The notes beneath the pieces are model-generated. The model worked only from the letters and a program-made list of their open reading frames with translations. It was not told the DNA's origin and made no database searches. A DNA stretch of 64,000 nt, taken from contig NZ_CP108484.1 of the NCBI RefSeq assembly GCF_036226505.1, forward strand, positions 8,465,501-8,529,500, in the 5' to 3' direction. Below are positions 32,901 to 41,176 of this stretch, in pieces; the first letter of the stretch is position 1, and every line of letters begins with the position of its first letter. The position numbers were made by a program, and so were the translations under genes. Origin of the DNA: Kitasatospora sp. NBC_01246 (GTDB lineage Bacteria > Actinomycetota > Actinomycetes > Streptomycetales > Streptomycetaceae).

Positions 32901-33614
32901 TCAGCTCGTCGGCAGTGCCTCGAACAGGCCGCGGCCCGCACGCTGTGCCCGGCCGGCCTTGACGAGCCGTTCCAGGGTCGTGCGGACGTTGTCGTCCGTG
33001 CTGCCGGGGCCGAGGGTCGCGGAGACCTCGCCCGCCCGCACCGGCTTGCCGGCCGCGGCGAGGGCGTTCAGGACATCGTCGGCGATCCCACGGGATCGCT
33101 TCGGCGCCGTCAGGGCTGCCGGAGCCGGCGAGGCCGACTTCTTCGCCGGGGTCTTCTTCGCGATCCGTGCCTTGGGCTTGCTCTCGGCCGGGCCGGCGCC
33201 GGCTTCGGCGGCCGCAGGGGTGGTCCCGCGGGGCTTGCGTGCGGTCCGCTTGGCGGGCGCTGCCTTGGTGGCGGGCGCCCGACGTCGGGTTGCCTTCTTC
33301 GGTTCCGGTTCGTCGGCTGCGGGGAGCGGCCCCGCGGCGGCCCCGGCCGGCTCCGGCTCCGCTGCCGCCGGAGCTTCTTCGGCGGACACGGGTGGGGGAG
33401 TGGCGGGCTCGGCTGTCGTGCCGACGGAGGGCCGCAGGGCCGCGTCGGCTGCGAGCAGGCCGTCGAGGGCGACCCGCAGCGAGGTGACGTACGCGGCGAC
33501 TCGCCCCAACTCGCTTTCGAGCGCGGCTTTCTGCTCCTCGAGCCGGGAGAGCTGGCCCTCGACGAGCGTGATGGCGGCTGCGACGCCGGAGTTCGTGTCG
33601 ACGGAAGGTGCCAA
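32901..33614 (-). CDS. Coiled-coil / basic linker / winged-helix DNA-binding protein
   Basis: This 237-residue protein has three parts. Residues 10-60 form a coiled coil (ITLVEGQLSRLEEQKAALES, ELGRVAAYVTSLRVALDGLL). Residues 65-170 are a low-complexity Ala/Pro/Lys linker with histone-H1-like stretches (ATRRRAPATKAAPAKRTARK, KARIAKKTPAKKSA). Residues 172-237 resemble a winged helix: GIADDVLNALAAAGKPVRAG, then EVSATLGPGSTDDNVRTTLE and RLVKAGRAQRAGRGLFEAL. The coiled coil may mediate dimerisation and the linker non-specific DNA contact. This could be a nucleoid-associated protein or a local regulator. I do not know a named family. Monocistronic, with its own terminator. Confidence 0.7.
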   Translation of the reverse strand: MAPSVDTNSGVAAAITLVEGQLSRLEEQKAALESELGRVAAYVTSLRVALDGLLAADAALRPSVGTTAEPATPPPVSAEEAPAAAEPEPAGAAAGPLPAADEPEPKKATRRRAPATKAAPAKRTARKPRGTTPAAAEAGAGPAESKPKARIAKKTPAKKSASPAPAALTAPKRSRGIADDVLNALAAAGKPVRAGEVSATLGPGSTDDNVRTTLERLVKAGRAQRAGRGLFEALPTS

Positions 33615-34004
33615 GGGGTGACCTCACTCACATGTGGGAACGGCGACCGCCGTACGGATGATCGCCTTCATGACGCGCCTGCCCGCTCTGCACCCGGGCA
33701 ACCCTGCAGGGAGCCGGGGACAGCAGCGAACCTCACGGGCTGTTCGAACATCCGCCCAAGGTGGCACTCGCGTGTCTGGTCGGATCCCGAAGGGCCCTCG
33801 AAGAGTTCGGCCGTCACGACACCGCGCTCCTCGACCCACCGCGGCTGCGCCATGCCCGGGACCATCCACCGGCCCCACCGACCCGGTGTCCTCCACCCTC
33901 CACCTGGACGGTGATCGTGCCCGGCCCGGCTCCCGCCTCGGATACCGTTCTCCTACACGGGGTGCCATAACGGATGTGGCGCCCCCTACGGAGGTAGCCA
34001 GCGT
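33615..34004. other. Non-coding stretch
   Basis: About 390 bases between two divergent genes. A minus-strand frame at 33668-33865 (VPGMAQPRWVEERGVVTAEL onward) could encode 65 residues but has no recognised relative and no clear ribosome binding site. Nothing else is supported. Confidence 0.4.
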
Positions 34005-34394
34005 ATGAGTTCCAAGCGCAGCCAGAATCCAGCCCTGCCCGTCCTCGACGACGCCTACCGGCTCGCGTCGGTCAAGGACACTGAAGAGTCCACCCGCGAC
34101 CTGGCCGCACGGCTGGCCACCACCGAGCTGCGCCGCGCCTCCCACCCCGGCCGGGTCACCTGGGATCCCACCGATCAGGCCGAGCCCGTACCGGCCCCGC
34201 CGACTGTGGTCGACGGCGACGGGGACCTGTGGCTGAGGGACCGGGGAACCGGCACCTGGACCATGCCCGAATTCGACCCGAAGACGTTCCCGGCCCGCTG
34301 TGGCGAGGTCCTGACGTGGAGCGAGCTCTCCTGTGAGTACGGCCCACTGACCGCACTGGCCGACGACCGCCACGTCGGCGGCCGCCGCCGCTGA
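34005..34394 (+). CDS. Hypothetical cytosolic protein
   Basis: This 129-residue protein starts at an ATG with a strong GGAGG site. It is acidic and hydrophilic with no membrane segment. Visible features are an N-terminal helical region (TEESTRDLAARLATTELRRA) and a C-terminal part with Trp-rich strands (DGDGDLWLRDRGTGTWTMPE). The DGDLWLRD...W pattern recurs in small Streptomyces hypothetical proteins, which I cannot name further. It is converging with the permease gene, and a perfect bidirectional terminator separates them. Confidence 0.6.
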   Translation: MSSKRSQNPALPVLDDAYRLASVKDTEESTRDLAARLATTELRRASHPGRVTWDPTDQAEPVPAPPTVVDGDGDLWLRDRGTGTWTMPEFDPKTFPARCGEVLTWSELSCEYGPLTALADDRHVGGRRR

Positions 34395-34884
34395 CCGTGC
34401 GGCCCACTGGGTCGACCGCGCCCCGGAAGGACACCGACCCGGCCCTGACCGTGGCCCTTCTCCTCGATCCGGAGCGGATCTGGCCACACGGTCCGCCGGG
34501 TTGTCCAGGCGGTGTGCTCGCGCTTCGAGGTGCTGCGTGAGCCTGTGGGCAAGCGAACCACCGCCCCGGGACGCCTGACCGGTGATGCCCTGGGAGCAGC
34601 CGCACAGCAGTGGTCGAGGCGGAGCCCACCTGCTGGTGACTCCACCCGCGCTTGCGCGGAATACGACACGTCGGGAACACCCCTCTCCGTCGGTAGAGCG
34701 GACAGCGAAGGGCCGCCACCGATTCGGTGGCGGCCCTTCGCCGGTGTGACGGTGAGGGCTTGTTCGGGCGAATGGAGAACCCGTGCGGACTCGGCACTCC
34801 GGCTGGGCCGGTGGCCGCCGCCGCCGGAGCAGCCGGGGAACGCCTGGGAGGTGTCGGCTCGGGGCGGGTGACCGGGCTTCGGGG
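34395..34884. other. Convergent intergenic region with terminator
   Basis: About 490 bases between converging genes. Besides the strong hairpin at 34706-34740 I see no feature. Confidence 0.5.
34706..34740. terminator. Bidirectional terminator between hypothetical gene and permease
   Basis: Perfect 16-bp arms CGAAGGGCCGCCACCG (34706-34721) and CGGTGGCGGCCCTTCG (34725-34740) with an ATT loop. It lies between converging genes and could stop transcription from both sides. Confidence 0.8.
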
Positions 34885-36870
34885 TCAGCCGCCGACGTGG
34901 ATGCCGGGTCGCCGGGCGGGGTCGGGTTCGTGCTTGCGGATGATCTCCCGGGTGACGGGGGCCGTGTCGCCGCGGCCGAGGAGGAAGTAGCGGAACATGT
35001 GCTTGAGGGGGCTGCCTTCGGCCCAGGCGAAGTAACAGTGCGGTTGGACGCCGGTGGAATCGCGCAGAGCGAGCAGGATCGCGGCGATGGCGTTGGGCGC
35101 GGCGGGGGCTTCGGTGCGCAGGACGCGGTAACCGTCGACCTCCACGCCGTGGACGGTGAGGGTTTCGCTGAAGTCGGAGGGGTCGACGACCTCGATCTCC
35201 AGGAACAGCACGTCGGCGGGGCCGGGCACCGGGTTGATGCCGCGCTGCTCGCGTTCCTTGTCCTCGTACTCCGCGCGGTCGCCGGCCTGGCGGCGGTTGG
35301 CGATGATGTTGATGGCCTGGTCGTGGGCGAGGGTGTCGGTGACGAACCGGCGGGCCGCCGGGTCGAGGACGATGCGGTCCGCGCGCAGCTCGGTGGTGCG
35401 CGAGACGCGCGAGATCAGCGACACGGTGATGATGCCGAGGATGAACAGGCCGGAGATGGCGATGCCGTCGGGCTTGTCGACGATGTTGGACGCCAGGGCG
35501 TAGAACAGCACCGCGGTGAGGAGGGCGAAGCCCGCGGTGGCGGCACGGCGGCGCCGGCGCAGGGCGGAGACGGTGACGGCGAACGCGCCGGAGACCATCA
35601 TGGCGAGGATGCCGGTGGCGTAGGCGCCGGCCTGCGCGTTGACGTCCGCGTCGAAGGCGATCGTGATGAGGATGCACAGCGCCGTGTAGACGAGGACGAC
35701 CGGGCGTACCGCGCGTCCCCACTCGGGAGCCATCCCGTAGTCGGGCAGGTAACGGGGGACGATGTTGACCAGGCCCGCCATGGCGGAGGCACCGGCGAAC
35801 CACAGGATCAGGATGGTGCTGACGTCGTAGACGGTGCCGAACGCCTCGCCGACCTTCTCGTGGGCCAGCCATGCCAGCGCGCGTCCGCCGGCCGCGCCGC
35901 CGGCCTCGAACTCCTTGTGGGGGATGAGGACCGTGGTGACGAAACTCGCGGCCAGCAGGTAGACGCTCATGACGACCGCGGCGGTGGTCAGCAACTTGCG
36001 GGCGTTGTGGATGCGCGCTTCAAGCCGCTCGGCCGCGTTCGCGCCCTCGGCGGCCACCAGGGGCATCATGCTCACGCCCGTCTCGAAACCGGACAGGCCC
36101 AGCACCAGCAGCGGGAACGCCAGCAGCGCCGGTTCGGCCAGGCCGCTGAAACCGCCGCCGCCTTCGGCCAGCGCGTCCGTCCACGCCGACCAGGCCCCCG
36201 GCGTGGTGAACACGTCCACCAGGCCGACGGTGACGGTCACCGCGTTGAGGACGAGGAAGACCGCGACGAGGGGGATGGCGACGGTGACCGCCTCACTGAA
36301 CCCGAGCAGGAAGACCCCGCCCAGCAGGAGCAGCAACCCGATGGTGAGGGCGACCTCGTGGCCGTGCAGGGCACCGGACAGGTAGGGGTTCTCCACCAGG
36401 TGCACGGAGGCATCCGCCGACGACAGCGTGATGGTGATGATCCACGACGTGGCGACGAAACCGAGCAGCACCAGAACGAACAGTTTGCCCCGCCAGAACG
36501 GCAGCAGGTCCTCCAGCATCGCCACCGACCCCGCTCCGTTGGGGCTCTCCCGCGCGACCCGCCGGTACATCGGTAGCATCCCCACCAGCGTCAGCAGCAC
36601 GATCAGCAACGTCGCCAGCGGCGAGACCGCTCCAGCGGCCAGCGCGGCGATGGCCGGCACGTAGGCGAGGCTGGAGAAGTAGTCCACCCCGGTCAGGCAC
36701 ATCACCTTCCACCACGCCTGCGGCTCGGCGTGCTCCTCGGCGGCCGCCGGACCCACCGGCTGCACCCGGTGGCGCAGCAGCCACCGCCCGACGCCTCCGG
36801 TCGGCTGCGCCCGCGGAGCAGCGCTCTCCACCACTTCCGGAACGGCCAGATCGGCCGGACCCTCCTTCAT
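34885..36870 (-). CDS. APC-superfamily amino-acid/cation permease
   Basis: This 661-residue protein has about twelve membrane helices spanning residues 60-500. WKVMCLTGVDYFSSLAYVPA, just before and in the first helix, is the typical 'G.dyfsSLaYqP.iA' start of this group of actinomycete APC permeases. The C-terminal 150 residues are cytosolic (LAHDQAINIIANRRQAGDRA, then VDPSDFSETLTVHGVEVDGY), a domain that accompanies the transporter in the family. The substrate cannot be read from the sequence; amino acids are probable. It is monocistronic. The start at 36870 lies in a good context, with the first helix 55 residues in, preceded by a hydrophilic Pro/Ala-rich N-terminus. Confidence 0.85.
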   Translation of the reverse strand: MKEGPADLAVPEVVESAAPRAQPTGGVGRWLLRHRVQPVGPAAAEEHAEPQAWWKVMCLTGVDYFSSLAYVPAIAALAAGAVSPLATLLIVLLTLVGMLPMYRRVARESPNGAGSVAMLEDLLPFWRGKLFVLVLLGFVATSWIITITLSSADASVHLVENPYLSGALHGHEVALTIGLLLLLGGVFLLGFSEAVTVAIPLVAVFLVLNAVTVTVGLVDVFTTPGAWSAWTDALAEGGGGFSGLAEPALLAFPLLVLGLSGFETGVSMMPLVAAEGANAAERLEARIHNARKLLTTAAVVMSVYLLAASFVTTVLIPHKEFEAGGAAGGRALAWLAHEKVGEAFGTVYDVSTILILWFAGASAMAGLVNIVPRYLPDYGMAPEWGRAVRPVVLVYTALCILITIAFDADVNAQAGAYATGILAMMVSGAFAVTVSALRRRRRAATAGFALLTAVLFYALASNIVDKPDGIAISGLFILGIITVSLISRVSRTTELRADRIVLDPAARRFVTDTLAHDQAINIIANRRQAGDRAEYEDKEREQRGINPVPGPADVLFLEIEVVDPSDFSETLTVHGVEVDGYRVLRTEAPAAPNAIAAILLALRDSTGVQPHCYFAWAEGSPLKHMFRYFLLGRGDTAPVTREIIRKHEPDPARRPGIHVGG

Positions 36871-37321
36871 TCCCCCATCACCCTTCGATGCTCAGCACAC
36901 CGCGGCAGTCGCCGTGGCCAGGTGAGTATGCGCTACCCGGCAACCGTCCCGAACGGGGGGCAGGCCGGGACGCGCCGCACCGGGAGCCTCCTTCCCCGCC
37001 GCTGCCGGCGCATCCCCGCGAGAAACGAGCCTCCTGCCCGGTCCACACCCGCGAGAAACGAGCCTCCTGCCGACCCGCACCGCCTGGACGGGGCCCCGCG
37101 TCGGTCACGGACCGGGCAGAGAGGGCCGCGATGGAGGAAGGGAAGGCCGGTGCCGACCGCCGGCGGGTCGGCCGGCGACCCCGCGCGGCGGGACACCTCG
37201 GCCGCCCAGGCCGGGTGGACGGGGGTGGGAGACCCGTCAGGAACGGGTGTGCGGCGGCCCTGACGGGGAAGGCGGGGCGCATCACCGGACGGTCATGCCG
37301 TACGCGCACAAGGAGAAGATC
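36871..37321. other. Intergenic stretch with a tandem repeat
   Basis: About 450 bases upstream of both the permease (minus) and the GlsB-type gene (plus). The only clear structure is the duplicated segment at 37015-37071. Promoters for both genes should lie here but were not assigned. Confidence 0.45.
37015..37071. repeat. 24-bp direct repeat, 33-bp period
   Basis: A 24-base segment at 37015-37038 (CCCGCGAGAAACGAGCCTCC then TGCC) recurs exactly at 37048-37071, offset by 33 bases. On the minus strand each copy carries an AGGAGG core followed by CTCGTTTCTCGCGGG. It may be a duplicated regulator site or simple slippage. Confidence 0.7.
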
Positions 37322-37582
37322 ATGTCGTTCATCTGGGCCGTTGTCGCGGGTCTCATCATCGGCGTCCTGGCCAAGCTGGTCATCCCCGGCCGCCAGCCGA
37401 TTCCCCTGTGGCTCACCGTCATCCTGGGTGTGGTGGGCGGTCTCATCGGCAACGCGCTCGCCGGCGCCTTCGGTGTCGCGGACACCGGCGGCATCGACTG
37501 GATCCGTCACATCTTCCAGATCGCGGCCGCCGCCGTCCTCATCATGGTCGTCACACCCCTGTGGGGCCGCCGACACGCCTGA
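37322..37582 (+). CDS. GlsB/YeaQ/YmgE-family membrane protein
   Basis: The ATG at 37322 with AAGGAGA upstream gives 86 residues. The family pattern is complete: SFIWAVVAGLIIGVLAKLVI, PGRQPIPLWLTVILGVVGGL and IGNALAGAFG, giving three hydrophobic helices with glycine-rich faces, as in transglycosylase-associated/GlsB stress proteins. It is an inner-membrane protein, usually induced by envelope or acid stress; mechanism unknown. Monocistronic, followed by a hairpin at 37602-37633. Confidence 0.9.
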   Translation: MSFIWAVVAGLIIGVLAKLVIPGRQPIPLWLTVILGVVGGLIGNALAGAFGVADTGGIDWIRHIFQIAAAAVLIMVVTPLWGRRHA

Positions 37583-37908
37583 CCGGCGCCCGCCGCTCAC
37601 GGTGCCCCGTCGCCCTGTTGGTCGGCGGGGCACTCGCATGCGCTGGAGTCGGGTGATCGGTCGGGCAGGCCCCTCCCGGGCCGGTCCACCCGACAGGCCG
37701 CCCGGCGCGGCGACCGAAGTGACCGAGCGGCACTGCACGACGGGGCGGCCGCTGCCTGACGGTGGTGCCGGCACCCGACGCCGGTTGGCCGGTGCGGGCG
37801 GCTGCCGCTCCGGGACAGCCGATGGGCGTGACCCGGACCCTGCGGCCGGTGCTCAGGTCACCGCGGTAGTCCTGGCCGGGCGGCTCCCCGCCTCGTGGCA
37901 GCACGAGG
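37583..37908. other. Convergent intergenic region
   Basis: About 325 bases between converging genes. It contains the GlsB terminator (37602-37633); nothing else is recognised. Confidence 0.5.
37602..37633 (+). terminator. Terminator of the GlsB-type gene
   Basis: GTGCCCCG (37602-37609) and CGGGGCAC (37626-37633) are perfect 8-bp arms; the flanking TCG/CGG bases may extend the stem imperfectly. It starts 20 bp after the stop codon. Confidence 0.55.
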
Positions 37909-38457
37909 TCAACTCGTCACGGGCTCCAGCCGCAGCCGCCGGATCGGCCAAGGTGGTGGCTCGGCCGGGCCGAACCAGACCCGCACGTCCACCCCGGTGC
38001 GGACAGGCAGGAGGGGGAAGTCGTTCTCGGCGTGCTCGGTGCGGTGCAGCGCATGGCGCGGGTCCAGGTGCCGGGCGGCGTACGCGTCGAAGGCCGCCGC
38101 GTCCGACGGCCGGCAGAGCGTCGCGACCACCTCGCGGGTGGACGGCTCAGGTGCGAACCCCGGACCGCGCAGCAGCAGGACGTCGTCGCTGTCGACCATG
38201 GTGGCGTTGGCCGCGTCGCGGTGCTCGCGCCAGATCGTGCCGGTGTAGAACGCCTCCAGCGCGTGCCGGCGGCGCGTCATGTCGGGGAACGCGCGCAACC
38301 AGACGAAGCGGTCCGGGTCGTCAAGGTCGCGGAACCGGCCCCCCATCGTGATGCCGGCCGCCTGCTGGCCGGTCACGAACTCGCGCTCGAACAGTTCGAT
38401 CAGCGTCTCCCGGGTGCCGGGACGCAGGGTGTACTGCCGGAGTTCGACGATGCTCAT
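37909..38457 (-). CDS. NIPSNAP-family protein
   Basis: The ATG at 38455-38457 overlaps the stop of the upstream gene (ATGA). The protein has 182 residues. The N-terminal half is a NIPSNAP ferredoxin-like domain: VELRQYTLRPGTRETLIELF, GGRFRDLDDPDRFVWLRAFP, then DMTRRRHALEAFYTGTIWRE. The C-terminal half is a second, more divergent copy or a dimerisation region. NIPSNAP proteins of bacteria are small alpha-beta barrel proteins often linked to quinone or phenol oxidation, but no catalytic activity can be assigned. It is the second gene of a two-gene operon, divergent from a WYL regulator. Confidence 0.85.
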   Translation of the reverse strand: MSIVELRQYTLRPGTRETLIELFEREFVTGQQAAGITMGGRFRDLDDPDRFVWLRAFPDMTRRRHALEAFYTGTIWREHRDAANATMVDSDDVLLLRGPGFAPEPSTREVVATLCRPSDAAAFDAYAARHLDPRHALHRTEHAENDFPLLPVRTGVDVRVWFGPAEPPPWPIRRLRLEPVTS

Positions 38458-38930
38458 ACGCCGGCCGGTCCGGTGCGGGCGAAATCCATGATCCAGTTGA
38501 GCTCCCAGGTGAGGCCGCCGTCGCCGGAGAACTCCTGCTCCCAGCGGGCGGCGTCCGGGCCGAGGCGGTACCAGGTGAAGTGCACCCGGATCGGGCGGCC
38601 GTCGTAGGTGTCCTCGCCGTGGAAGTCTCCGCGGTCGCCCGTGAACGCGCCGACCACCGGGGGATCCAACCGGCCCGTCCGGCTGTCGGACCAGTGGATC
38701 GACCACAGTTTCGTCCCGTGGTCGAACAGCCGCAGGGTCACGCCTTGGCGGCCGAGGGTGGGGAAGGTGATCTCGTCGATGTTCCCGGCGCCCCCGAACA
38801 ACGGCTGGATCACCGAGTGGCCCGGGAACTCCTCCCAGGTGCCGGCGCCCGTGCCCGCGCCGCCGAGCGGGGTGGTGAGGCGCCGGTTGGCCACGTGCCA
38901 GGAGCCGTGCAAGAAGTCGAAGTCGTTCAT
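38454..38930 (-). CDS. DUF1579-like hypothetical protein (lipocalin-like)
   Basis: This 158-residue protein begins NDFDFLHGSWHVANRRLTTP, the 'FDFL.G.W.v.nr.l' start of lipocalin-like DUF1579-type proteins. Successive beta-strands carry LRLFDHGTKLWSIHWSDSRT and VHFTWYRLGPDAARWEQEFS, then GGLTWELNWIMDF with conserved Trp residues. There is no signal peptide. It probably binds a small hydrophobic molecule. It is the first gene of a translationally coupled pair with the NIPSNAP gene and is divergent from the WYL regulator across a perfect operator-like repeat, suggesting direct control by it. Confidence 0.8.
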   Translation of the reverse strand: MNDFDFLHGSWHVANRRLTTPLGGAGTGAGTWEEFPGHSVIQPLFGGAGNIDEITFPTLGRQGVTLRLFDHGTKLWSIHWSDSRTGRLDPPVVGAFTGDRGDFHGEDTYDGRPIRVHFTWYRLGPDAARWEQEFSGDGGLTWELNWIMDFARTGPAGV

Positions 38931-38951
38931 GCGCCGCAGGTTAGGGGCACT

Positions 38952-38974
38952 CCACTGACATCCGCTGTCAGTGG
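38952..38974. promoter_or_regulatory. Operator-like perfect 9-bp inverted repeat for the WYL/YafY regulator
   Basis: CCACTGACA (38952-38960) and TGTCAGTGG (38966-38974) are perfect reverse complements separated by TCCGC. The site fills most of the space between the divergent starts at 38930 and 38978/38987, so a bound protein would block both. The adjacent HTH-WYL protein is the obvious candidate. Confidence 0.75.
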
Positions 38975-38986
38975 ATAATGGGGAGC

Positions 38987-39916
38987 ATGCGTGCGAGCCG
39001 GCTGGTCACCCTTCTCCTGCTGCTCCAGAACCGGGGCCGGATGACGGCCCAGCAGCTGGCCGCGGAACTGGAGGTCTCCGTCCGTACGGTCTACCGCGAC
39101 GTCGAGGCACTCGGGGCCGCCGGTATACCCCTGTACGGCGACGCCGGGCACGCGGGCGGCTACCGGCTGGTCGAGGGCTACCGGACCCGCCTCACCGGGC
39201 TGACCGCGGACGAGGCGCAGGCCGCCTTCCTCGCCGCACTCCCCGGCACCGCCGCCGAGCTCGGCCTCGGCGAGGCGCTCACCAGCGCCCAGCTCAAGCT
39301 GCGGGCCGCCCTTCCCGCCGAGCTGCGCGAGCACGCCGGGCGGATCCAGGAACGCTTCCTGCTCGACGCCCCGGGCTGGTACGGCGACGCCGACCGCACC
39401 CCTCACCTGGCCGCGATCGCCGCCGCGGTGTGGGCCCGGCGGGCGGTAGTCCTGCGGTACCGGCGCTGGCGGGCACCGCAGGAGATCGAGCGGCGAGTCC
39501 AGCCGTACGGACTCGTACTCAAGGCCGGCCGCTGGTACCTGGTCGCAAGCGGGCCGGCCGGAATCCGCACCTACCGGGTCGACCAGATCGTTCGACTCCG
39601 CCCCCTGGAGGAGGAGTTCGTCGTCCCGGACGGGTTCGACCTGGCCGTGCACTGGAACACCTACCTCGCCGACTTCCGAGCCCGGCTGCACACCGGGGAG
39701 GCTCTGGTACGGCTCACCCCGGCGGGAGCCCGCCGGCTCGGCGTGACACCAGCAGGTGACGGATGGACGGAAGCCCGGCTGCCCATCGAGTCCATCGACC
39801 ACGCCCACGGAGAGTTCCTCCGGCTGGGCACCGACATCGAGGTCATGGCACCGGCCGAACTCCGCGACCGCATCGCCGAGACGGTACGGACCCTGGCCAC
39901 CCGCTACGGGGGATGA
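38987..39916 (+). CDS. YafY-type transcriptional regulator (HTH_11 + WYL)
   Basis: The protein has 309 residues from MRASRLV at 38987; an ATG at 38978 would add three residues. Both starts lie very close to the operator and lack well-spaced ribosome binding sites, so the message may be leaderless. The N-terminal helix-turn-helix (5-60) reads SRLVTLLLLLQNRGRMTAQQ, LAAELEVSVRTVYRDVEALG. The WYL domain (about 135-215) contains RRVQPYGLVLKAGRWYLVAS, then the R-x-Y-R-V-D motif (RTYRVDQIVRL). WYL domains sense small ligands or nucleic acids. The regulator probably represses itself and the divergent DUF/NIPSNAP pair by binding the inverted repeat at 38952-38974. Confidence 0.9.
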   Translation: MRASRLVTLLLLLQNRGRMTAQQLAAELEVSVRTVYRDVEALGAAGIPLYGDAGHAGGYRLVEGYRTRLTGLTADEAQAAFLAALPGTAAELGLGEALTSAQLKLRAALPAELREHAGRIQERFLLDAPGWYGDADRTPHLAAIAAAVWARRAVVLRYRRWRAPQEIERRVQPYGLVLKAGRWYLVASGPAGIRTYRVDQIVRLRPLEEEFVVPDGFDLAVHWNTYLADFRARLHTGEALVRLTPAGARRLGVTPAGDGWTEARLPIESIDHAHGEFLRLGTDIEVMAPAELRDRIAETVRTLATRYGG

Positions 39917-40139
39917 CTCCGGGCAGAGGGATCCCCGGGGGTACTGCTGTCGGCGGTGTCGTGCGAGCTGCTGGGTGAGGCGTACGAGGAGGGCGGACCG
40001 GGCCCGGCCGCCGTGGGGGCGCTGGGGGAGCGGCGGCGTACACGGTGGGCGACGTGGTGCCGGCGCGGCGGGGAGCCCGGCATCGCGAGCGCTCCGGGCA
40101 CGGCCCGTCGCAGCCCTCGGAGAGCGAGCGGCAGGGTGG

Positions 40140-40186
40140 GCGGGGGAGGGGCCCGGCCGAAGTGATCGGCCGGGCCCCTCCCCCGC
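40140..40186 (-). terminator. Very strong hairpin terminator of the proline-rich membrane protein gene
   Basis: Perfect 21-bp arms (40140-40160 and 40166-40186; core GAGGGGCCCGGCCGA / TCGGCCGGGCCCCTC) with an AGTGA loop, three bases past the stop codon of the minus-strand gene. The region 39917-40139 before it holds nothing else that I can support. Confidence 0.85.
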
Positions 40187-40189
40187 GCG

Positions 40190-41176
40190 TCAGGCCTTTC
40201 TGCGCGCCGTCTTGTAGAGCTCGGCGGTCAAGGCGGCCACCTCCTCCTGCGAGACGCCCTTGCCACCATTCATCGCCTGCGCCAACTCGACGACGTTGGC
40301 GCCTCCCAGCGTGGAGTAATCGGACCAGGCGCAGACCGGGAACTGGAACTCCGCAGGACCGCCCTTCGGGGTGTCGGCGTTCTTGTCAGAGGTGACTTTC
40401 ACGTCCTGGCACTTCATGAGCGCGCCCTCGAAACCGTCGGGCTTCACGGCCCTGGGTTCTCCGAGGCGCTCCAGCTTGAGACCACGCGCTTTGCCGTCAC
40501 CCTTCAAGCCTTTCTTGGTGATGTTGGCGAAATAGTTGTCCAGCGCCGTGGCGGGGTCGGGGATGTCGCCGTAGAGGCCATCGAAGATCAGGCGCTTGCC
40601 TCCCACCTTCGCCGGATCGCCGGGGTCAGTGCTTGCCGCGTTGTAGATCCCCGACACCGCCTGCGCGTTGTTCACACCGACGCCCGCCGCCTCATTCTTC
40701 TGCTCGGCGTTCAACTCTCCGGGCGCACTGGCCGGGCCCGATTTCTTATAGGCGTCGACCGACTCCGGAGCCACGAGCGTGTAGCCCTTGCTGTCCGCGG
40801 TGACGTCACCGTGGCCCGCGCCCCCGCCGTCGTCGCCGACCACGACGTACGCGCCTCCCGCGATCACCGCGAGCGCGACGACCACTCCGGCGATGATCAG
40901 GCCCGTCCTCTTCCCCGCGGCCGGCTTCGGGGGCGGGTAGCCACCCGGTGCGCCGCCGTACGGGAACTGCTGTACGACGGGGTGCGGTTGCTGGGGCGGG
41001 CCCCAGCCCTGCTGGCCGAGCGGCGGCGGCCCGGAGGCCGCCGCCGGTCCGAACCCTCCGGGCGGGTGGTGTGGCTGGGGGCCGAACCCTCCGGGCGGGT
41101 GGTGTGGCTGGGGGCCGTACGGGCCGGGTTGGCCGGGTGGCTGGGGGCCGTACGGGCCGGGCTGGTCGTCACTCAT
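40190..41176 (-). CDS. Proline-rich single-pass membrane protein with extracytoplasmic domain
   Basis: The ATG at 41174-41176 gives 328 residues. Residues 1-90 are a Pro/Gly/Gln/His-rich cytoplasmic tail with a repeated GPQPHHPPGGF unit, encoded by an exact 33-bp tandem repeat. One membrane helix at about 100-122 (GLIIAGVVVALAVIAGGAYV) follows. The exported part (125-328) contains KGYTLVAPESVDAYKKSG and EGALMKCQDVKVTSDKN with VCAWSDYSTLGGANVVEL; its two Cys residues may form a disulphide. This layout is common in Streptomyces for proteins of unknown function, some with a role in sensing or export. A strong terminator follows. Its start overlaps a possible short upstream gene (ATGA). Confidence 0.8.
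   Translation of the reverse strand: MSDDQPGPYGPQPPGQPGPYGPQPHHPPGGFGPQPHHPPGGFGPAAASGPPPLGQQGWGPPQQPHPVVQQFPYGGAPGGYPPPKPAAGKRTGLIIAGVVVALAVIAGGAYVVVGDDGGGAGHGDVTADSKGYTLVAPESVDAYKKSGPASAPGELNAEQKNEAAGVGVNNAQAVSGIYNAASTDPGDPAKVGGKRLIFDGLYGDIPDPATALDNYFANITKKGLKGDGKARGLKLERLGEPRAVKPDGFEGALMKCQDVKVTSDKNADTPKGGPAEFQFPVCAWSDYSTLGGANVVELAQAMNGGKGVSQEEVAALTAELYKTARRKA
41051..41116. repeat. Exact 33-bp tandem repeat in the proline-rich coding region
   Basis: Positions 41051-41083 and 41084-41116 are identical (beginning GAACCCTCCGGGCGGGTGGT). On the minus strand they encode two copies of the 11-residue unit GPQPHHPPGGF. Copy number is likely to vary between strains. Confidence 0.85.

Noticed and set aside
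33668..33865. Minus-strand frame of 65 codons with protein-like look
   Set aside because: No ribosome binding site, no recognised relatives, and codon use could equally be chance in GC-rich DNA.
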